Shown: in pieces, positions 50,053-58,557 of the stretch
How positions within the stretch are numbered: position 1 is the first letter of the stretch
Layout: every line of letters begins with the position of its first letter
Assembly (NCBI RefSeq): GCF_000585375.1
Contig: NZ_KK073874.1
Coordinates: 2,852,001-2,916,000 of the forward strand
DNA length: 64,000 nucleotides
Reading direction: 5' to 3'
Source of the DNA: Cryptosporangium arvum DSM 44712
GTDB lineage: Bacteria > Actinomycetota > Actinomycetes > Mycobacteriales > Cryptosporangiaceae
Notes under the pieces: model-generated
The model's database searches: none
What the model saw: only the letters and a program-made list of their open reading frames with translations
Told to the model about the DNA's origin: nothing
Translations under genes and position numbers: made by a program

Positions 50053-51075
50053 TTAGGAAGAGACCGGGATCTGGTCCTCGGGGCGCCAGTGGGCGATCAC
50101 CGGTGTGCCCGGCGCCGGTGCCGGCGGCGAGCCGGCGGGCAGCACCCCGCAGCCGACCGAGTCGTCGCCGAACGCGAGCTCGATCCGCGAGTACGTGCCG
50201 TAGAACGAGACGTCGGTGACGGTGGCCGGCGCGGTCTTCGCGCCCGGCGGCACCGCGGCGTCGTCGAGGACGACACCCAGGCGTTCGGGCCGGACGATCG
50301 AGTCACCGAACACGTTCGACTCACCCAGGAAGCGCGCCACGAACCTGGTCGGCGGCCGGTGGTAGAGCTCGGCGGGCGTGCCGAGTGCGACGATCCGGCC
50401 CTGGTCGAAGATCGCGATCCGGTCCGAGAGCGTCATCGCCTCGTCCTGGTCGTGCGTGACGAAGACGAACGTCAGCCCCAGTTCGTCGTGGAGCCGCTTG
50501 ATCTCCCGCTGCAGCGACTGGCGCAGCTTGCGGTCGAGCGCGCTGAGCGGCTCGTCCAGCAGCAGGACGCTGGGGGAGAAGACGACCGCGCGGGCCAGCG
50601 CGACCCGTTGTTGCTGCCCGCCGGACAGCTCGTGCGGACGCCGGTCGTCCAGGCCGGTCAGGTCGACGAGAGCCAGCGCCTCGCCGACCCGCCGGGTGAT
50701 CTCGCCGGCCGGGACCTTCCGCTCGCGCAGCGGGAACGACACGTTCTGGGCCACGGTCAGGTGGGGGAAGAGCGCGTAGTTCTGGAACACCATGCCGAAG
50801 TCGCGCTTGTTGGGCGGCGTCCGGGTGATGTCCTGGCCGTTGAGCCGCACGTGGCCCGACGTCGGCTCGGTGAAGCCGACGATCATGTTGAGCGTCGTCG
50901 TCTTGCCCGAGCCGCTCGGCCCCAGCAGCGTGATGAACTCACCCGGTTCGATCTCCAGGTCGATCGAGTCCACCGCGGTGTTGCCGCCGTAGGTCTTGCG
51001 GAGGTCCACGAGCTCGACCCGGCCGCCGCGGGCGCTGATCGTCGGCGCTTCCGGAACCGCCGTTCGGAGTTTCAC
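50053..51075 (-). CDS. Polyamine-type ABC transporter ATPase, PotA-like
   Basis: The 340-residue protein has Walker A GPSGSGKTT, Q-loop VFQNYALFPHLTVAQNV, LSGGQQQRVALARAV, LLLDEPLSALD and VTHDQDEA. A C-terminal TOBE domain starts near residue 265. GTG 51075 with AAGGAGAGG upstream overlaps the permease stop (GTGA). It powers uptake with the fused permease and binding protein. Confidence 0.94.
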   Translation of the reverse strand: MKLRTAVPEAPTISARGGRVELVDLRKTYGGNTAVDSIDLEIEPGEFITLLGPSGSGKTTTLNMIVGFTEPTSGHVRLNGQDITRTPPNKRDFGMVFQNYALFPHLTVAQNVSFPLRERKVPAGEITRRVGEALALVDLTGLDDRRPHELSGGQQQRVALARAVVFSPSVLLLDEPLSALDRKLRQSLQREIKRLHDELGLTFVFVTHDQDEAMTLSDRIAIFDQGRIVALGTPAELYHRPPTRFVARFLGESNVFGDSIVRPERLGVVLDDAAVPPGAKTAPATVTDVSFYGTYSRIELAFGDDSVGCGVLPAGSPPAPAPGTPVIAHWRPEDQIPVSS

Positions 51076-52772
51076 CGCGTACCTCTCCTTCTCCACACCT
51101 GTGCGATCAAGATCGGGACGCTGACCAGCACGACCATCAGGCTCGACGCGGCCGAGATCGTCGGGTCGATCTCGACGGTCACGCTGTTGAACATCTGGAC
51201 CGGCAGCGTCGTCGCCCCGGGGGCCTGCAGGAACAGCGCGATGACGACCTCGTCGAGCGAGGTAACGAACGCCAGCACGGCGCCGGACAGGATGCCGGGC
51301 AGCACGAGCGGCAACGTCACCTTGCGGAACGTCGACACCGGGCCGGCGCCGAGGCTCGCGGCCACGCCGGGCAGCCGGTCGTCCATCCCCTGCAGCCGCG
51401 CGGTCACCGCGATGATCACGAACGGCAGCGCCACGGCCGTGTGGGCCAGGATGATCCCGAACAGCGTGCCGTTCAGGCTCAGCCGCAGGAAGGCCGCGAA
51501 GACCACCAGCCCGACCAGGATGTGCGGCACGATCATCGGCGAGAGCAGGAACCCGTTGAGCGGTCCCCGCCAGTGCGGGCGCAGCCGGGCCAGCCCGAAC
51601 GCGGCCGCGGTGCCGAGCACGGTCGCGAAGAGCGCGGTGACGAGGCCGGCCTGGAGCGAGTTGAGGATCGCCGCGATCCACTCCGGCGAGCTGAATAGCT
51701 CCCCGTACCAGCGCAACGACCAGTCCTCGGGCGGGAACCGGAACGTCGGCGAGGCCGAGAAGCTCATCGGGATGACGACGAGCGTCGGGGCGACCAGCAG
51801 GATCGCGACGACCACGGTGTGCCCGGCCAGCCAGGGACGCATCGCCGAGGCCTGCTCGCCCCCGCCGCGGGAGCGGGTGGGGCTGCCCCCGACGACGGCG
51901 GTGGTCCCGGCCAGCCGCCGGCTCAGACCGAGGACCAGCAGCGTGACCGCGAGCAGGAAGATACCCATCGCGCCGGCTCCGCCGAAGTCCAGCAGCTCCT
52001 TCGTGCGGACGTTGATGACCTGGGCGATCATCGCGTTGCGGGTGGAGCCGAGCAGCGCGGGCGTGACGTAGAAGCCCAGCGCCAGTACGAACACCAGCGA
52101 CATGCCGGCCACCACCCCCGGCAGCGACAGGGGCAGGTAGATCTTCCGGAACGCCCGCGCCCGCGACGCGCCGAGGCTCTGGCCCGCCGCCACCAGTCGC
52201 CCGTCGATCTGCTCCATCGCGCTGTACATGGGCAGCACGAGGAACGGCAGGAGCACCTGGGTCATCGAGATCGCGACCGCGGTGGTGCTGCCGAGCAGCG
52301 TGACGTCGCCCAGGCCGAACAGCCGCAGGAAACGCTGGATCACCCCGCCGTCCTGCATCAGCACGAGCCAGGCGAAGTTCCGGGCCAGCATGCTCGTCCA
52401 GAACGGGACGAGCACGAGCGTCACCAGCACCGACCGCATCGCCGGCCCGACCAGCGTCATCGCGTACGCGTAGGGATAGGCCAGCAGCGCGCCGACGACC
52501 GCGACCGTCGCGGCGACGAGCAGGGTGCGGCCCAGTACCTGGAGCGTGTAGCCGTCGGTGAACAGCGACGCGTAGTTGCTCAGGCCGGTCGTCGGTTCGG
52601 TGACGCTGTCCACGACGACGCTGAGCAGCGGCAGGACGAACAGGATCCCGAGGGCGACCAGCGCCGGCAGCAGGAGCAGCCACCCGGACGCGTGCGCACG
52701 GACGATCCAGCCCGGGCGCCGCGCGCGGGACGGCTCCACCGGAGCCGGGGCGATGGTTGTGCTGGCGGCCAC
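51072..52772 (-). CDS. Fused PotB-PotC-type ABC permease
   Basis: The 566-residue protein carries two complete permease domains. Residues about 25-300 (PotB-like, EAA loop GRLVAAGQSLGASRARAFRKIYLPLSLPG) and about 320-560 (PotC-like, GVAASLGAGPVSTFRKVTLPLVLPG) are joined by a short linker GGSPTRSRGGGEQ. In most polyamine systems these are separate genes. The single chain forms the whole membrane channel. Confidence 0.93.
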   Translation of the reverse strand: MAASTTIAPAPVEPSRARRPGWIVRAHASGWLLLLPALVALGILFVLPLLSVVVDSVTEPTTGLSNYASLFTDGYTLQVLGRTLLVAATVAVVGALLAYPYAYAMTLVGPAMRSVLVTLVLVPFWTSMLARNFAWLVLMQDGGVIQRFLRLFGLGDVTLLGSTTAVAISMTQVLLPFLVLPMYSAMEQIDGRLVAAGQSLGASRARAFRKIYLPLSLPGVVAGMSLVFVLALGFYVTPALLGSTRNAMIAQVINVRTKELLDFGGAGAMGIFLLAVTLLVLGLSRRLAGTTAVVGGSPTRSRGGGEQASAMRPWLAGHTVVVAILLVAPTLVVIPMSFSASPTFRFPPEDWSLRWYGELFSSPEWIAAILNSLQAGLVTALFATVLGTAAAFGLARLRPHWRGPLNGFLLSPMIVPHILVGLVVFAAFLRLSLNGTLFGIILAHTAVALPFVIIAVTARLQGMDDRLPGVAASLGAGPVSTFRKVTLPLVLPGILSGAVLAFVTSLDEVVIALFLQAPGATTLPVQMFNSVTVEIDPTISAASSLMVVLVSVPILIAQVWRRRGTR

Positions 52773-52775
52773 GGA

Positions 52776-53831
52776 TCAGCCGACCTTCCAGCTCGTCCAG
52801 CGCTTCACCAGCGCGTCGGTGTTCTCGATCCACCACTGCTTGTCCTGCTCGACGGTCTTCCCGCGGTCGGGCAGGAACGCGTTGAACTTCTTCTGCTCGT
52901 CGGTGTAGCCGATCGAGTCGAGGTCGACATCGGGCCGGGCCGGGGCCGTGCCGGTCAGTTTGGCGTAGGCCTTGGCCTGCTCGGGTTCGGTGATGAACGC
53001 GAGCATCTGCTGGGCGAGTTTCTTGTGCGGGCTGCCCTTCGGGATGACCTGGACGCCGATGTCGGTGGTGTTGAAGTCCCAGACCGGTACGAGGTTCGCG
53101 CCGCTCTGGGCCGAGACGATCGTGCGCGCGGTGACCGTGAGCACCATGCTGGCCTGCTTGTCGACCATCATCTGCTGGATCGCGCCGTAGCTGGGCGCGA
53201 AGACCAGCGAGCTCTTGATCGTGTCGATCTTCGCGAACGCGCGGTCGAGGTCGAGCGGGTAGACCTGGTCGGGCGCCACCCCGTCGGCGACGAGCGCGGC
53301 CTCGAACAGGCCGGCCTTCGGGTAGTCGTAGACGACCCGCTTGCCCGGGAACTTCTTCACGTCGAAGAAGTCCTTGATCGTGGTCGGCTTCGCGCCCGGG
53401 TAGAAGTCGGCGTTGTAGCTGAAGATGTTCGCGTACCGGTAGGTGGGGACGAAGCAGTCGCCGGTGGTGCCGGCGGGGAACTTGCTCCGGTCGAGCGCGG
53501 GGTCGTCGAGTTTCTCGAACAGTTCGCCGCAGTAGGCCCCGGCGTAGATCCAGCTCATGTTGGCCAGGTCCCAGATCGTCTTCCTGGCCTTCACCATCGT
53601 GCGCACCTGGGCCTGTTCGGCCGGGCTGACGTTGGTGAACGCGGTGCCGGTCTTGGCGGTGAACGGCTTCTGGAGCGCCGTCTTCTCGTCCTCCTGGAAC
53701 TGGCCGCCGGTGCTCGCCCAGGTGAGCTTCTGGTCCGACGAATCGCCGCCGGATTCACCGCCCACACCACAGGCGGTGAGCAATAACGTACCGACGGTTA
53801 ACACGCTGATGAGGCGGAGGGGTGTCTTCAT
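52776..53831 (-). CDS. Polyamine/organic-solute ABC binding lipoprotein, PotD-like
   Basis: The 351-residue protein has lipobox LLTACGVGG and the spermidine/putrescine binding-protein architecture (LTWASTGGQFQEDEKTALQKPFTAKTG, VYDYPKAGLFEAALVADG). The N-terminal motif suggests a relative of PotD that may bind an aromatic or dicarboxylic acid instead. It is the first gene of a nine-gene operon ending at 45419. Confidence 0.92.
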   Translation of the reverse strand: MKTPLRLISVLTVGTLLLTACGVGGESGGDSSDQKLTWASTGGQFQEDEKTALQKPFTAKTGTAFTNVSPAEQAQVRTMVKARKTIWDLANMSWIYAGAYCGELFEKLDDPALDRSKFPAGTTGDCFVPTYRYANIFSYNADFYPGAKPTTIKDFFDVKKFPGKRVVYDYPKAGLFEAALVADGVAPDQVYPLDLDRAFAKIDTIKSSLVFAPSYGAIQQMMVDKQASMVLTVTARTIVSAQSGANLVPVWDFNTTDIGVQVIPKGSPHKKLAQQMLAFITEPEQAKAYAKLTGTAPARPDVDLDSIGYTDEQKKFNAFLPDRGKTVEQDKQWWIENTDALVKRWTSWKVG

Positions 53832-53876
53832 GAGTGTCGCCTTTGCTCAGACTTCGGTGTCAGGAGGCGGTGTCGG

Positions 53877-54620
53877 TCAGTCGGCTCCGGCGTCGAGCGG
53901 GTTGGCCATCCGCCGGGCGATCGTCTCGGCGCCCGCCAGGAGGGCGCGCGCCACCGGGCTGTCGATCTCTTCGGGCAGGAACTGGGCGATACCGACCACG
54001 GCCAGCGTCGCGACGACCTGTCCGGACGGGTCCGTGACCGGAGTGGCCACGGCGCCGACGCCGTTCTCGCGGCTCATCCGCACCGCGATCCCGGTGCGGA
54101 CGGCGTCGGCCAGTTCCGCGTCGGTCGCGTTCACCGGCGGTGCGCCCGCGCGGAACCGGTAGAACGACCGGTCGCGGAACGCCCAGAAGATCAGCGTCTG
54201 GGCGGCGTCCGGGCCGAGCAGGTTGCCGACCGGGATCGACACGTGCGCGGTGCGGCTGCGGTCCTCGCGCACCTGTGCCACCACGGGGGTGTGTCCGTTC
54301 CAGACGCTCAGCACGACCGTGTGGCGCACGGCCACGCTGATCTCCTCCATGACCGGGCCGGCCAGATCGAGCACCCCGAGCCGGGAGAGCGCCATCGTGC
54401 CCAGCTCGGCGAGGAGTACGCCGAACTCGTAGTGGTTGCGGTCGCGGCGCTGCAGGAGACCGTGGTTCTCCATCGACGCCAGGTAGCGGTGGGCAGTGGA
54501 TTTGCCGACGCCCAGGTGCTCGGCCGCCGAGACCAGGTCGATCGTCTCGTTGGCCGCGAGCAGCCGCAGCAACTGGACGACGCGGGCGACGACCTGGAGG
54601 TCCCCGCTGGCGATTTCCAT
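53877..54620 (-). CDS. IclR-family transcriptional regulator
   Basis: The 247-residue protein has a winged helix (VVARVVQLLRLLAANETIDLVSAAEHLGVGKSTAHRYLASMENHGLL) and an IclR effector domain with ATPVTDPSGQVVATLAVVG. ATG 54620 follows GGGAGG. It lies 45 bp before the ABC operon and could be co-transcribed with it. A palindrome CCCGCATTGCGGG at 54651-54663 is a possible autoregulatory site. Confidence 0.9.
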   Translation of the reverse strand: MEIASGDLQVVARVVQLLRLLAANETIDLVSAAEHLGVGKSTAHRYLASMENHGLLQRRDRNHYEFGVLLAELGTMALSRLGVLDLAGPVMEEISVAVRHTVVLSVWNGHTPVVAQVREDRSRTAHVSIPVGNLLGPDAAQTLIFWAFRDRSFYRFRAGAPPVNATDAELADAVRTGIAVRMSRENGVGAVATPVTDPSGQVVATLAVVGIAQFLPEEIDSPVARALLAGAETIARRMANPLDAGAD

Positions 54621-54650
54621 CCGTAGCCTCCCTCGCCGTCCGCGGTCTGT

Positions 54651-54663
54651 CCCGCATTGCGGG
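54651..54663. promoter_or_regulatory. Possible IclR operator
   Basis: CCCGCATTGCGGG has perfect 5-bp arms around ATT and lies 31 bp upstream of the IclR start. In a GC-rich genome such a short palindrome could be chance. Confidence 0.35.
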
Positions 54664-54746
54664 GTGACCATCCGGCTATCCGGTACGGGGAATGTAGGCG
54701 ATCGGGCGGCGGGCGTGTCAAGAGCTGACGCCGATCTGGTCGAATT

Positions 54747-54767
54747 ATTGTATGGTTGTCGGACAAT
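54747..54767. promoter_or_regulatory. GntR-motif site E upstream of SDR 2
   Basis: ATTGTATGGTTGT (54747-54759) matches the shared motif ATTGTATGACGAT at 10 of 13 positions. With the following ACAAT at 54763-54767 it forms an ATTGT...ACAAT inverted repeat. It lies 20 bp before the SDR ATG. Confidence 0.55.
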
Positions 54768-54786
54768 CTTGAGCGAGGAGGAGCCG

Positions 54787-55602
54787 ATGCGTGGACTGGC
54801 CGGCAAGGTCGCGGTGGTGACGGGGGCGGCCGGGGGCATCGGTGCGGCCACGGCCGGGCGGCTCGCCGCGGAAGGGGCGCACGTGGTCGCCGTGGACACG
54901 GCGGACACGGTCGACACCGCCGGGCCGCCGTCCGCCGACGGGGTCTGGGTCCGGGCCGACGTGTCCACCGAGGAGGGCGTGGCCGCGTACGTCGACGCCG
55001 CGGTCGAGCGATTCGGCCGCATCGACCTGCATCACCTCAACGCCGGGATCGCCGGCTCGCTGACCCCGCTGCCCGACGTGCCGGCGGCCGAGTTCGACCG
55101 GGTGATGGCGGTGAACGTCCGCGGGGTCTTCCTCGGGGTGCGGGCCGCGTTCCGGCAGTTCGCCGCGCAGGGCAGTGCCGGGAACATCGTGATCACCGGG
55201 TCGATCGGCAGCCTGCGGGGCAGCGCCGACCTGCTGGCCTACCAGACGTCGAAGCACGCCGTGGTGGGCCTCCTGCACGGCGCGGCGGTCTACGGCGGCC
55301 CGCTCGGGGTGCGGGTGAACGCGGTCGCACCCGGCATCGTGCCCACCGACCTGTTCGGGGCCCGGGGCCGGGACGACATGACCCGGCGGGCGTCCAGCAC
55401 GCCGCTGCGCCGGGCCGGCACTGGCGACGAGATCGCGGGGGTGGTCGCGTTCCTGCTGAGCGACGACGCCGCCTACGTGACCGGCGAACTGGTCTCGGCC
55501 GACGGCGGCGCGAACGTCGTGAGCACGGTCCGGCCCTCCGGCGGGGCGGGGGCCTGGGACTTCGCGGCCCACGACCGCGCGCTCTACGGCGCGAGGGGCT
55601 GA
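54787..55602 (+). CDS. SDR-family oxidoreductase 2
   Basis: The 271-residue protein has TGAAGGIG, VAVDTADT (Asp favours NAD), NAGIAG, a Ser in ITGSIGS and the catalytic YQTSK. The C-terminal extension of about 25 residues ends in the tandem-repeat DNA shared with the convergent TPP-enzyme gene. RBS GAGGAGGAG precedes the ATG. It probably oxidizes a ring or chain alcohol in the pathway. Confidence 0.92.
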   Translation: MRGLAGKVAVVTGAAGGIGAATAGRLAAEGAHVVAVDTADTVDTAGPPSADGVWVRADVSTEEGVAAYVDAAVERFGRIDLHHLNAGIAGSLTPLPDVPAAEFDRVMAVNVRGVFLGVRAAFRQFAAQGSAGNIVITGSIGSLRGSADLLAYQTSKHAVVGLLHGAAVYGGPLGVRVNAVAPGIVPTDLFGARGRDDMTRRASSTPLRRAGTGDEIAGVVAFLLSDDAAYVTGELVSADGGANVVSTVRPSGGAGAWDFAAHDRALYGARG

Positions 55603-57296
55603 GGCGCGAGGGGCTGAGGCGCGAAGGGGGGAGGCGCCACCACCTCGAGGTCGGTGCGGACGTCGACGATCACCGGGCGGCCGGCGTGCAGCGCCTGGTC
55701 GAGAGCCTTCGGCAGGTCGCCCGGCCGGTCCACCCGGAGGCCCAGGGCGCCCAGTTCGGTGCCGACCCGGGCGAAGTCGACGTCCCGGTAGGTCCACAGC
55801 TCGCGTGACCGCGCGGTGGGCCGGCCGTCGTAGGCCCGGTCGAAGCCACGTTTGCTCTGGTTGCCGCCGGAGTTGTTGTTGACCACGGTGACCAGGTTGA
55901 TGCCGCGGCGCGCGGCGGTCTCGATCTCGCCCAGGTGGTAGTGGAGCCCGGCGTCGCCGGTGAACGCGACGACCGGCCGGTCACCGGCGGCGCACTTCGC
56001 CCCGAGCCCGGCCGAGAACGCCCAGCCGAGGTGGCCCGCGCTGCGCAGGTAGCCCTGGTCGGGCGAGGTGACGTCGTGGAACTGGGCCATCCACATCCCG
56101 GCGTGGCCGGTGTCGACGACCAGGACGGCGTCGCGGGGGAGCCCCGCGGTGAGCTCCGCCGCGATGCGTTCGGGGCGGACCGGTACCGCGTCGCTGGTCA
56201 GCACCTCGCGGTACCGCGCCCGCCAGTCGGCCCTTCGCCGGTCCACCTCCGCCAGCCAGGCGCCGCGCTCTGCCCCGGCGGTGTCCGCTCCGGCGAGGGC
56301 GAGCATCCGCGCCAGCGCGAGTTTGGCGTCGGCGGCCACGGCGGCGCGCAGCGGGTAGTTGCGCCCGAGGTGGGAGGGCTCGACGTCGATCTGGATCGCC
56401 GGGACGCCGATCGGCGGGACCGTCCAGACGTGCGTGGTCATGCCGCCGGTCCGGGTGCCGACGAAACACACCAGGTCCGCGCGTGCGACGACCTGGTTCG
56501 CGCACTCCCGCGAGTACGTGCCGACCACGCCCACCGACAGCGGGTGCGTGCCCGGGATCGTGTCCTTCCCGTTCGCGGACGTCGCCACCGGGACGCCGAG
56601 CCGCTCGGCGAGCGCGACGAGCTCGGCCCCGGCCCGGGACGCGCGCACCCCACCACCGGCGACGACGACCGGCCGCCGCGCCGCGGCCAGCAACCGCAGC
56701 ACCGCGAGCAGGTCCTCGTCGGCGGGCACGAGACGCCGGGCCGGCACGCGGGCGCACTCCGGCTCGACGAGCGGCTCGACGTCGGTCGGCTCGGCGTCGA
56801 GCTGGCCCTCGTTGCCCTGGATCTGCAGGTGCACCGGGCCCGGCGCCCCCGTGGTGGCCACCCGGAACGCGTGTCGCAGCAGGTCGGGGAAGCGGCTCAC
56901 GTCGTCGATCGTCGCGTTGAACTTGGTGACCGGCTCGAACGCCGGTACGTCGTCGACCTCCTGGTAGACGTGCCGGAACCGGGTGGCCGGTGACCGGCCG
57001 CCGGTCAGCGCGATCACCGGTGAACCGGCCAGGAACGGTTCACGCAGCCCGGCCGCGAGGTTGAGCGCCCCCACCACCTGCGCCATCGCGATCCCGGGGC
57101 GGCCCGAAACGCGGGCGTAGCCGTCGGCCATGTACGCGGCCGACTTCTCGCCGTGGGTGACGACCCGCTGGACGTGGGGGTGGTGCGCCTCCAGCGCGGC
57201 CAGCGTGCGGCGCAGGATCGCGGGGACGCCGAAGACGTGCGTCACGCCGTAGCCGGCCAGCATGTCCGCGACCACCCGGGCGCCGGTACCGGTCAT
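55584..57296 (-). CDS. Thiamine-diphosphate-dependent decarboxylase/synthase-like enzyme
   Basis: The 570-residue three-domain TPP enzyme has the catalytic Glu in VVTHGEKSAAYMADGYARVSGRPG. A central FAD/Rossmann-like domain follows, then the metal-TPP motif GDAGLHYHLGEIETAARRGINLVTVVNNNS. It resembles acetolactate synthase and benzoylformate/oxalyl-CoA decarboxylase, so it probably decarboxylates a 2-oxo acid. It ends in a repetitive PQPLA tail encoded by 15-bp repeats. It overlaps the CMD gene by ATGA. Confidence 0.92.
   Translation of the reverse strand: MTGTGARVVADMLAGYGVTHVFGVPAILRRTLAALEAHHPHVQRVVTHGEKSAAYMADGYARVSGRPGIAMAQVVGALNLAAGLREPFLAGSPVIALTGGRSPATRFRHVYQEVDDVPAFEPVTKFNATIDDVSRFPDLLRHAFRVATTGAPGPVHLQIQGNEGQLDAEPTDVEPLVEPECARVPARRLVPADEDLLAVLRLLAAARRPVVVAGGGVRASRAGAELVALAERLGVPVATSANGKDTIPGTHPLSVGVVGTYSRECANQVVARADLVCFVGTRTGGMTTHVWTVPPIGVPAIQIDVEPSHLGRNYPLRAAVAADAKLALARMLALAGADTAGAERGAWLAEVDRRRADWRARYREVLTSDAVPVRPERIAAELTAGLPRDAVLVVDTGHAGMWMAQFHDVTSPDQGYLRSAGHLGWAFSAGLGAKCAAGDRPVVAFTGDAGLHYHLGEIETAARRGINLVTVVNNNSGGNQSKRGFDRAYDGRPTARSRELWTYRDVDFARVGTELGALGLRVDRPGDLPKALDQALHAGRPVIVDVRTDLEVVAPPPFAPQPLAPQPLAP
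55588..55630. repeat. 15-bp tandem repeat at a convergent gene junction
   Basis: The unit GGCGCGAGGGGCTGA occurs 2.8 times. It contains the plus-strand SDR stop codon and encodes the minus-strand PQPLA repeats of the TPP enzyme, so both reading frames end in the same repeat. Confidence 0.88.
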
Positions 57297-57703
57297 CGGG
57301 CCGCGCCGTCCACGGCGGCCTCGGCGTGGACCTCCTCGATCGTGCGCTCGGCGACGCGGAAGGACTCCAGGGCGGCCGGGGCGCCGCAGTACGGCGCGGT
57401 CTGTAACAGCACCTCCTGGATCTCGGCCACCGTGCAGCCGTTGCGCAGCGCGCCCCGGACGTGCACCGCGAACTCGTGCGGGCGGTTCAGCGCGGTCAGC
57501 ATCGCCAGGTTGAGCAGGCTGCGCGTGCGCCGGTCGAGCCCGGGACGCGACCACACGTCGCCCCAGCAGCTCGCGGTCACGTACTCCTGCACGACGGCCG
57601 AGAACTCCGTGGCCCTGGCCATCGACCGGTCCACGTGCGCATCGCCGAGAACCTCGCGCCGGACCGTCTCGCCGCGCGCCAGCCGGCTCTCGTCATTCCT
57701 CAT
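57293..57703 (-). CDS. 4-carboxymuconolactone decarboxylase-family protein (PcaC-like)
   Basis: The 136-residue protein starts RLARGETVRREVLGDAHVDRSMARATEFSAVVQEYVT and has RTRSLLNLAMLTALNRPHEFAVHVRGALRNG. This is the PcaC pattern, with the conserved His near HVRGA. The ATG has GAGCGG upstream. It is coupled to the TPP-enzyme gene. PcaC-like homologs also occur outside protocatechuate pathways, and no other pca gene is near. Confidence 0.9.
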   Translation of the reverse strand: MRNDESRLARGETVRREVLGDAHVDRSMARATEFSAVVQEYVTASCWGDVWSRPGLDRRTRSLLNLAMLTALNRPHEFAVHVRGALRNGCTVAEIQEVLLQTAPYCGAPAALESFRVAERTIEEVHAEAAVDGAAR

Positions 57704-57724
57704 GGACCGCTCCCGTCTCAGGTC

Positions 57725-57748
57725 AATGTCGTACGATCATCATACAAT
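57725..57748. promoter_or_regulatory. GntR-motif site B upstream of CMD-TPP operon
   Basis: The complement of 57736-57748 reads ATTGTATGATGAT, one base from the consensus. A second, weaker copy (ATCGTACGACATT, complement of 57725-57737) abuts it. The pair lies 22-45 bp upstream of the CMD start. Confidence 0.65.
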
Positions 57749-57784
57749 CGCACGGCCGAAGGAAGGGCGCGATCGGGCCAGGCC

Positions 57785-58456
57785 CTACTCTTGCTCGGCG
57801 AGTGCGGTCAGCCCGGCGCGGCCGGCCGCCTCGACGTGCGCGGCGCAGGCCGCCGCGGTCGCGTCGGCGTCGCCGGCCAGTGCGGCGTCGACGATCGCGT
57901 GCAGTTCCCGGACGCTGTGTTCGAGCCGCCCCGGCACCGACATCGAGAGCGAGCGCAGAACGCTCACCCGGGCGTGCAGGCCGTTGACGACCGCGCGCAG
58001 CGCGTCGTTGCCGCCACCCTCGAACAACACGTCGTAGAAGGCGTCCTTCGCGGCCAGCAGCGGTGCGCCCTTGGCGGCCAGCCGGTCGATCTTTTCGACC
58101 GCGCGCACCAGCGCTCTGCGGTGCGCGGGGCCGGCGTTCTCGACGAAGAGCCGCCCGGCCAGTGCCTCCAGCGCCGAGCGCACCTGGTAGAGCTGGCGCG
58201 CCTCCTCGGCGCTCACGCTGGTGACGACCATGCCCCGGTTGGGGATCGCGGTGACCAGGCCTTCGGCGGCCAGCTCGCGCAGCGCCTCCCGGACGCTGGT
58301 GCGCGAGACCCCGGTGAGCTCGACCAGCTCGCGCTCGATCAGGCGCTGCCCCGGGGCGAGCCGCCGATCGAGGATCGCCTGCCGGAGGTTCTCGAGGACC
58401 TGCGAGCGGATCAGGGCCGGGTTCCGCTCGATGTGGAACGCGTCGGCTCGGGTCAC
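57785..58456 (-). CDS. GntR-family regulator, FadR/FCD subfamily
   Basis: The 223-residue protein has an N-terminal GntR wHTH (LRQAILDRRLAPGQRLIERELVELTGVSRTSVREALRELAAEGLV) and an FCD all-helical ligand domain (RSALEALAGRLF, AKDAFYDVLFEGGGN, LHAIVDAALAGD). FCD proteins sense carboxylic acids. It is the only GntR gene in a region with five copies of a shared motif, so it is the probable regulator. GTG start; it is divergent from the aldolase gene. Confidence 0.92.
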   Translation of the reverse strand: MTRADAFHIERNPALIRSQVLENLRQAILDRRLAPGQRLIERELVELTGVSRTSVREALRELAAEGLVTAIPNRGMVVTSVSAEEARQLYQVRSALEALAGRLFVENAGPAHRRALVRAVEKIDRLAAKGAPLLAAKDAFYDVLFEGGGNDALRAVVNGLHARVSVLRSLSMSVPGRLEHSVRELHAIVDAALAGDADATAAACAAHVEAAGRAGLTALAEQE

Positions 58457-58486
58457 CGCAGTCTCCCTCCGGATGGGGTCGCAGAC

Positions 58487-58525
58487 ATCGTACCGTTGTT
58501 TCAGATCGTATGACGATGCTACATT
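58487..58525. promoter_or_regulatory. Aldolase promoter with GntR-motif site C
   Basis: ATCGTATGACGAT (58505-58517) differs from the consensus by one base and fills the 18-bp spacer between TTGTTT (58496-58501) and TACATT (58520-58525). A weaker copy ATCGTACCGTTGT (58487-58499) precedes it by 18 bp. Binding would repress the aldolase operon and probably the gntR gene. Confidence 0.7.
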
Positions 58526-58557
58526 TTTGCGACCTCAAAACCCTGGTGGGGAGCGTT

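Noticed and set aside
52776-53831. True spermidine/putrescine binding protein
   Set aside because: The family match is clear, but the operon carries no polyamine catabolic genes and relatives bind diverse solutes, so the substrate is left open.
57293-57703. Protocatechuate pathway (pcaC)
   Set aside because: No pcaG/H, pcaB, pcaD or pcaI/J genes are in the window. The CMD protein alone does not define the pathway.
58510-58557. Upstream ATG at 58510 as the aldolase start
   Set aside because: It lies inside the GntR-motif site and between the -35 and -10 boxes. ATG 58558 has a good RBS.
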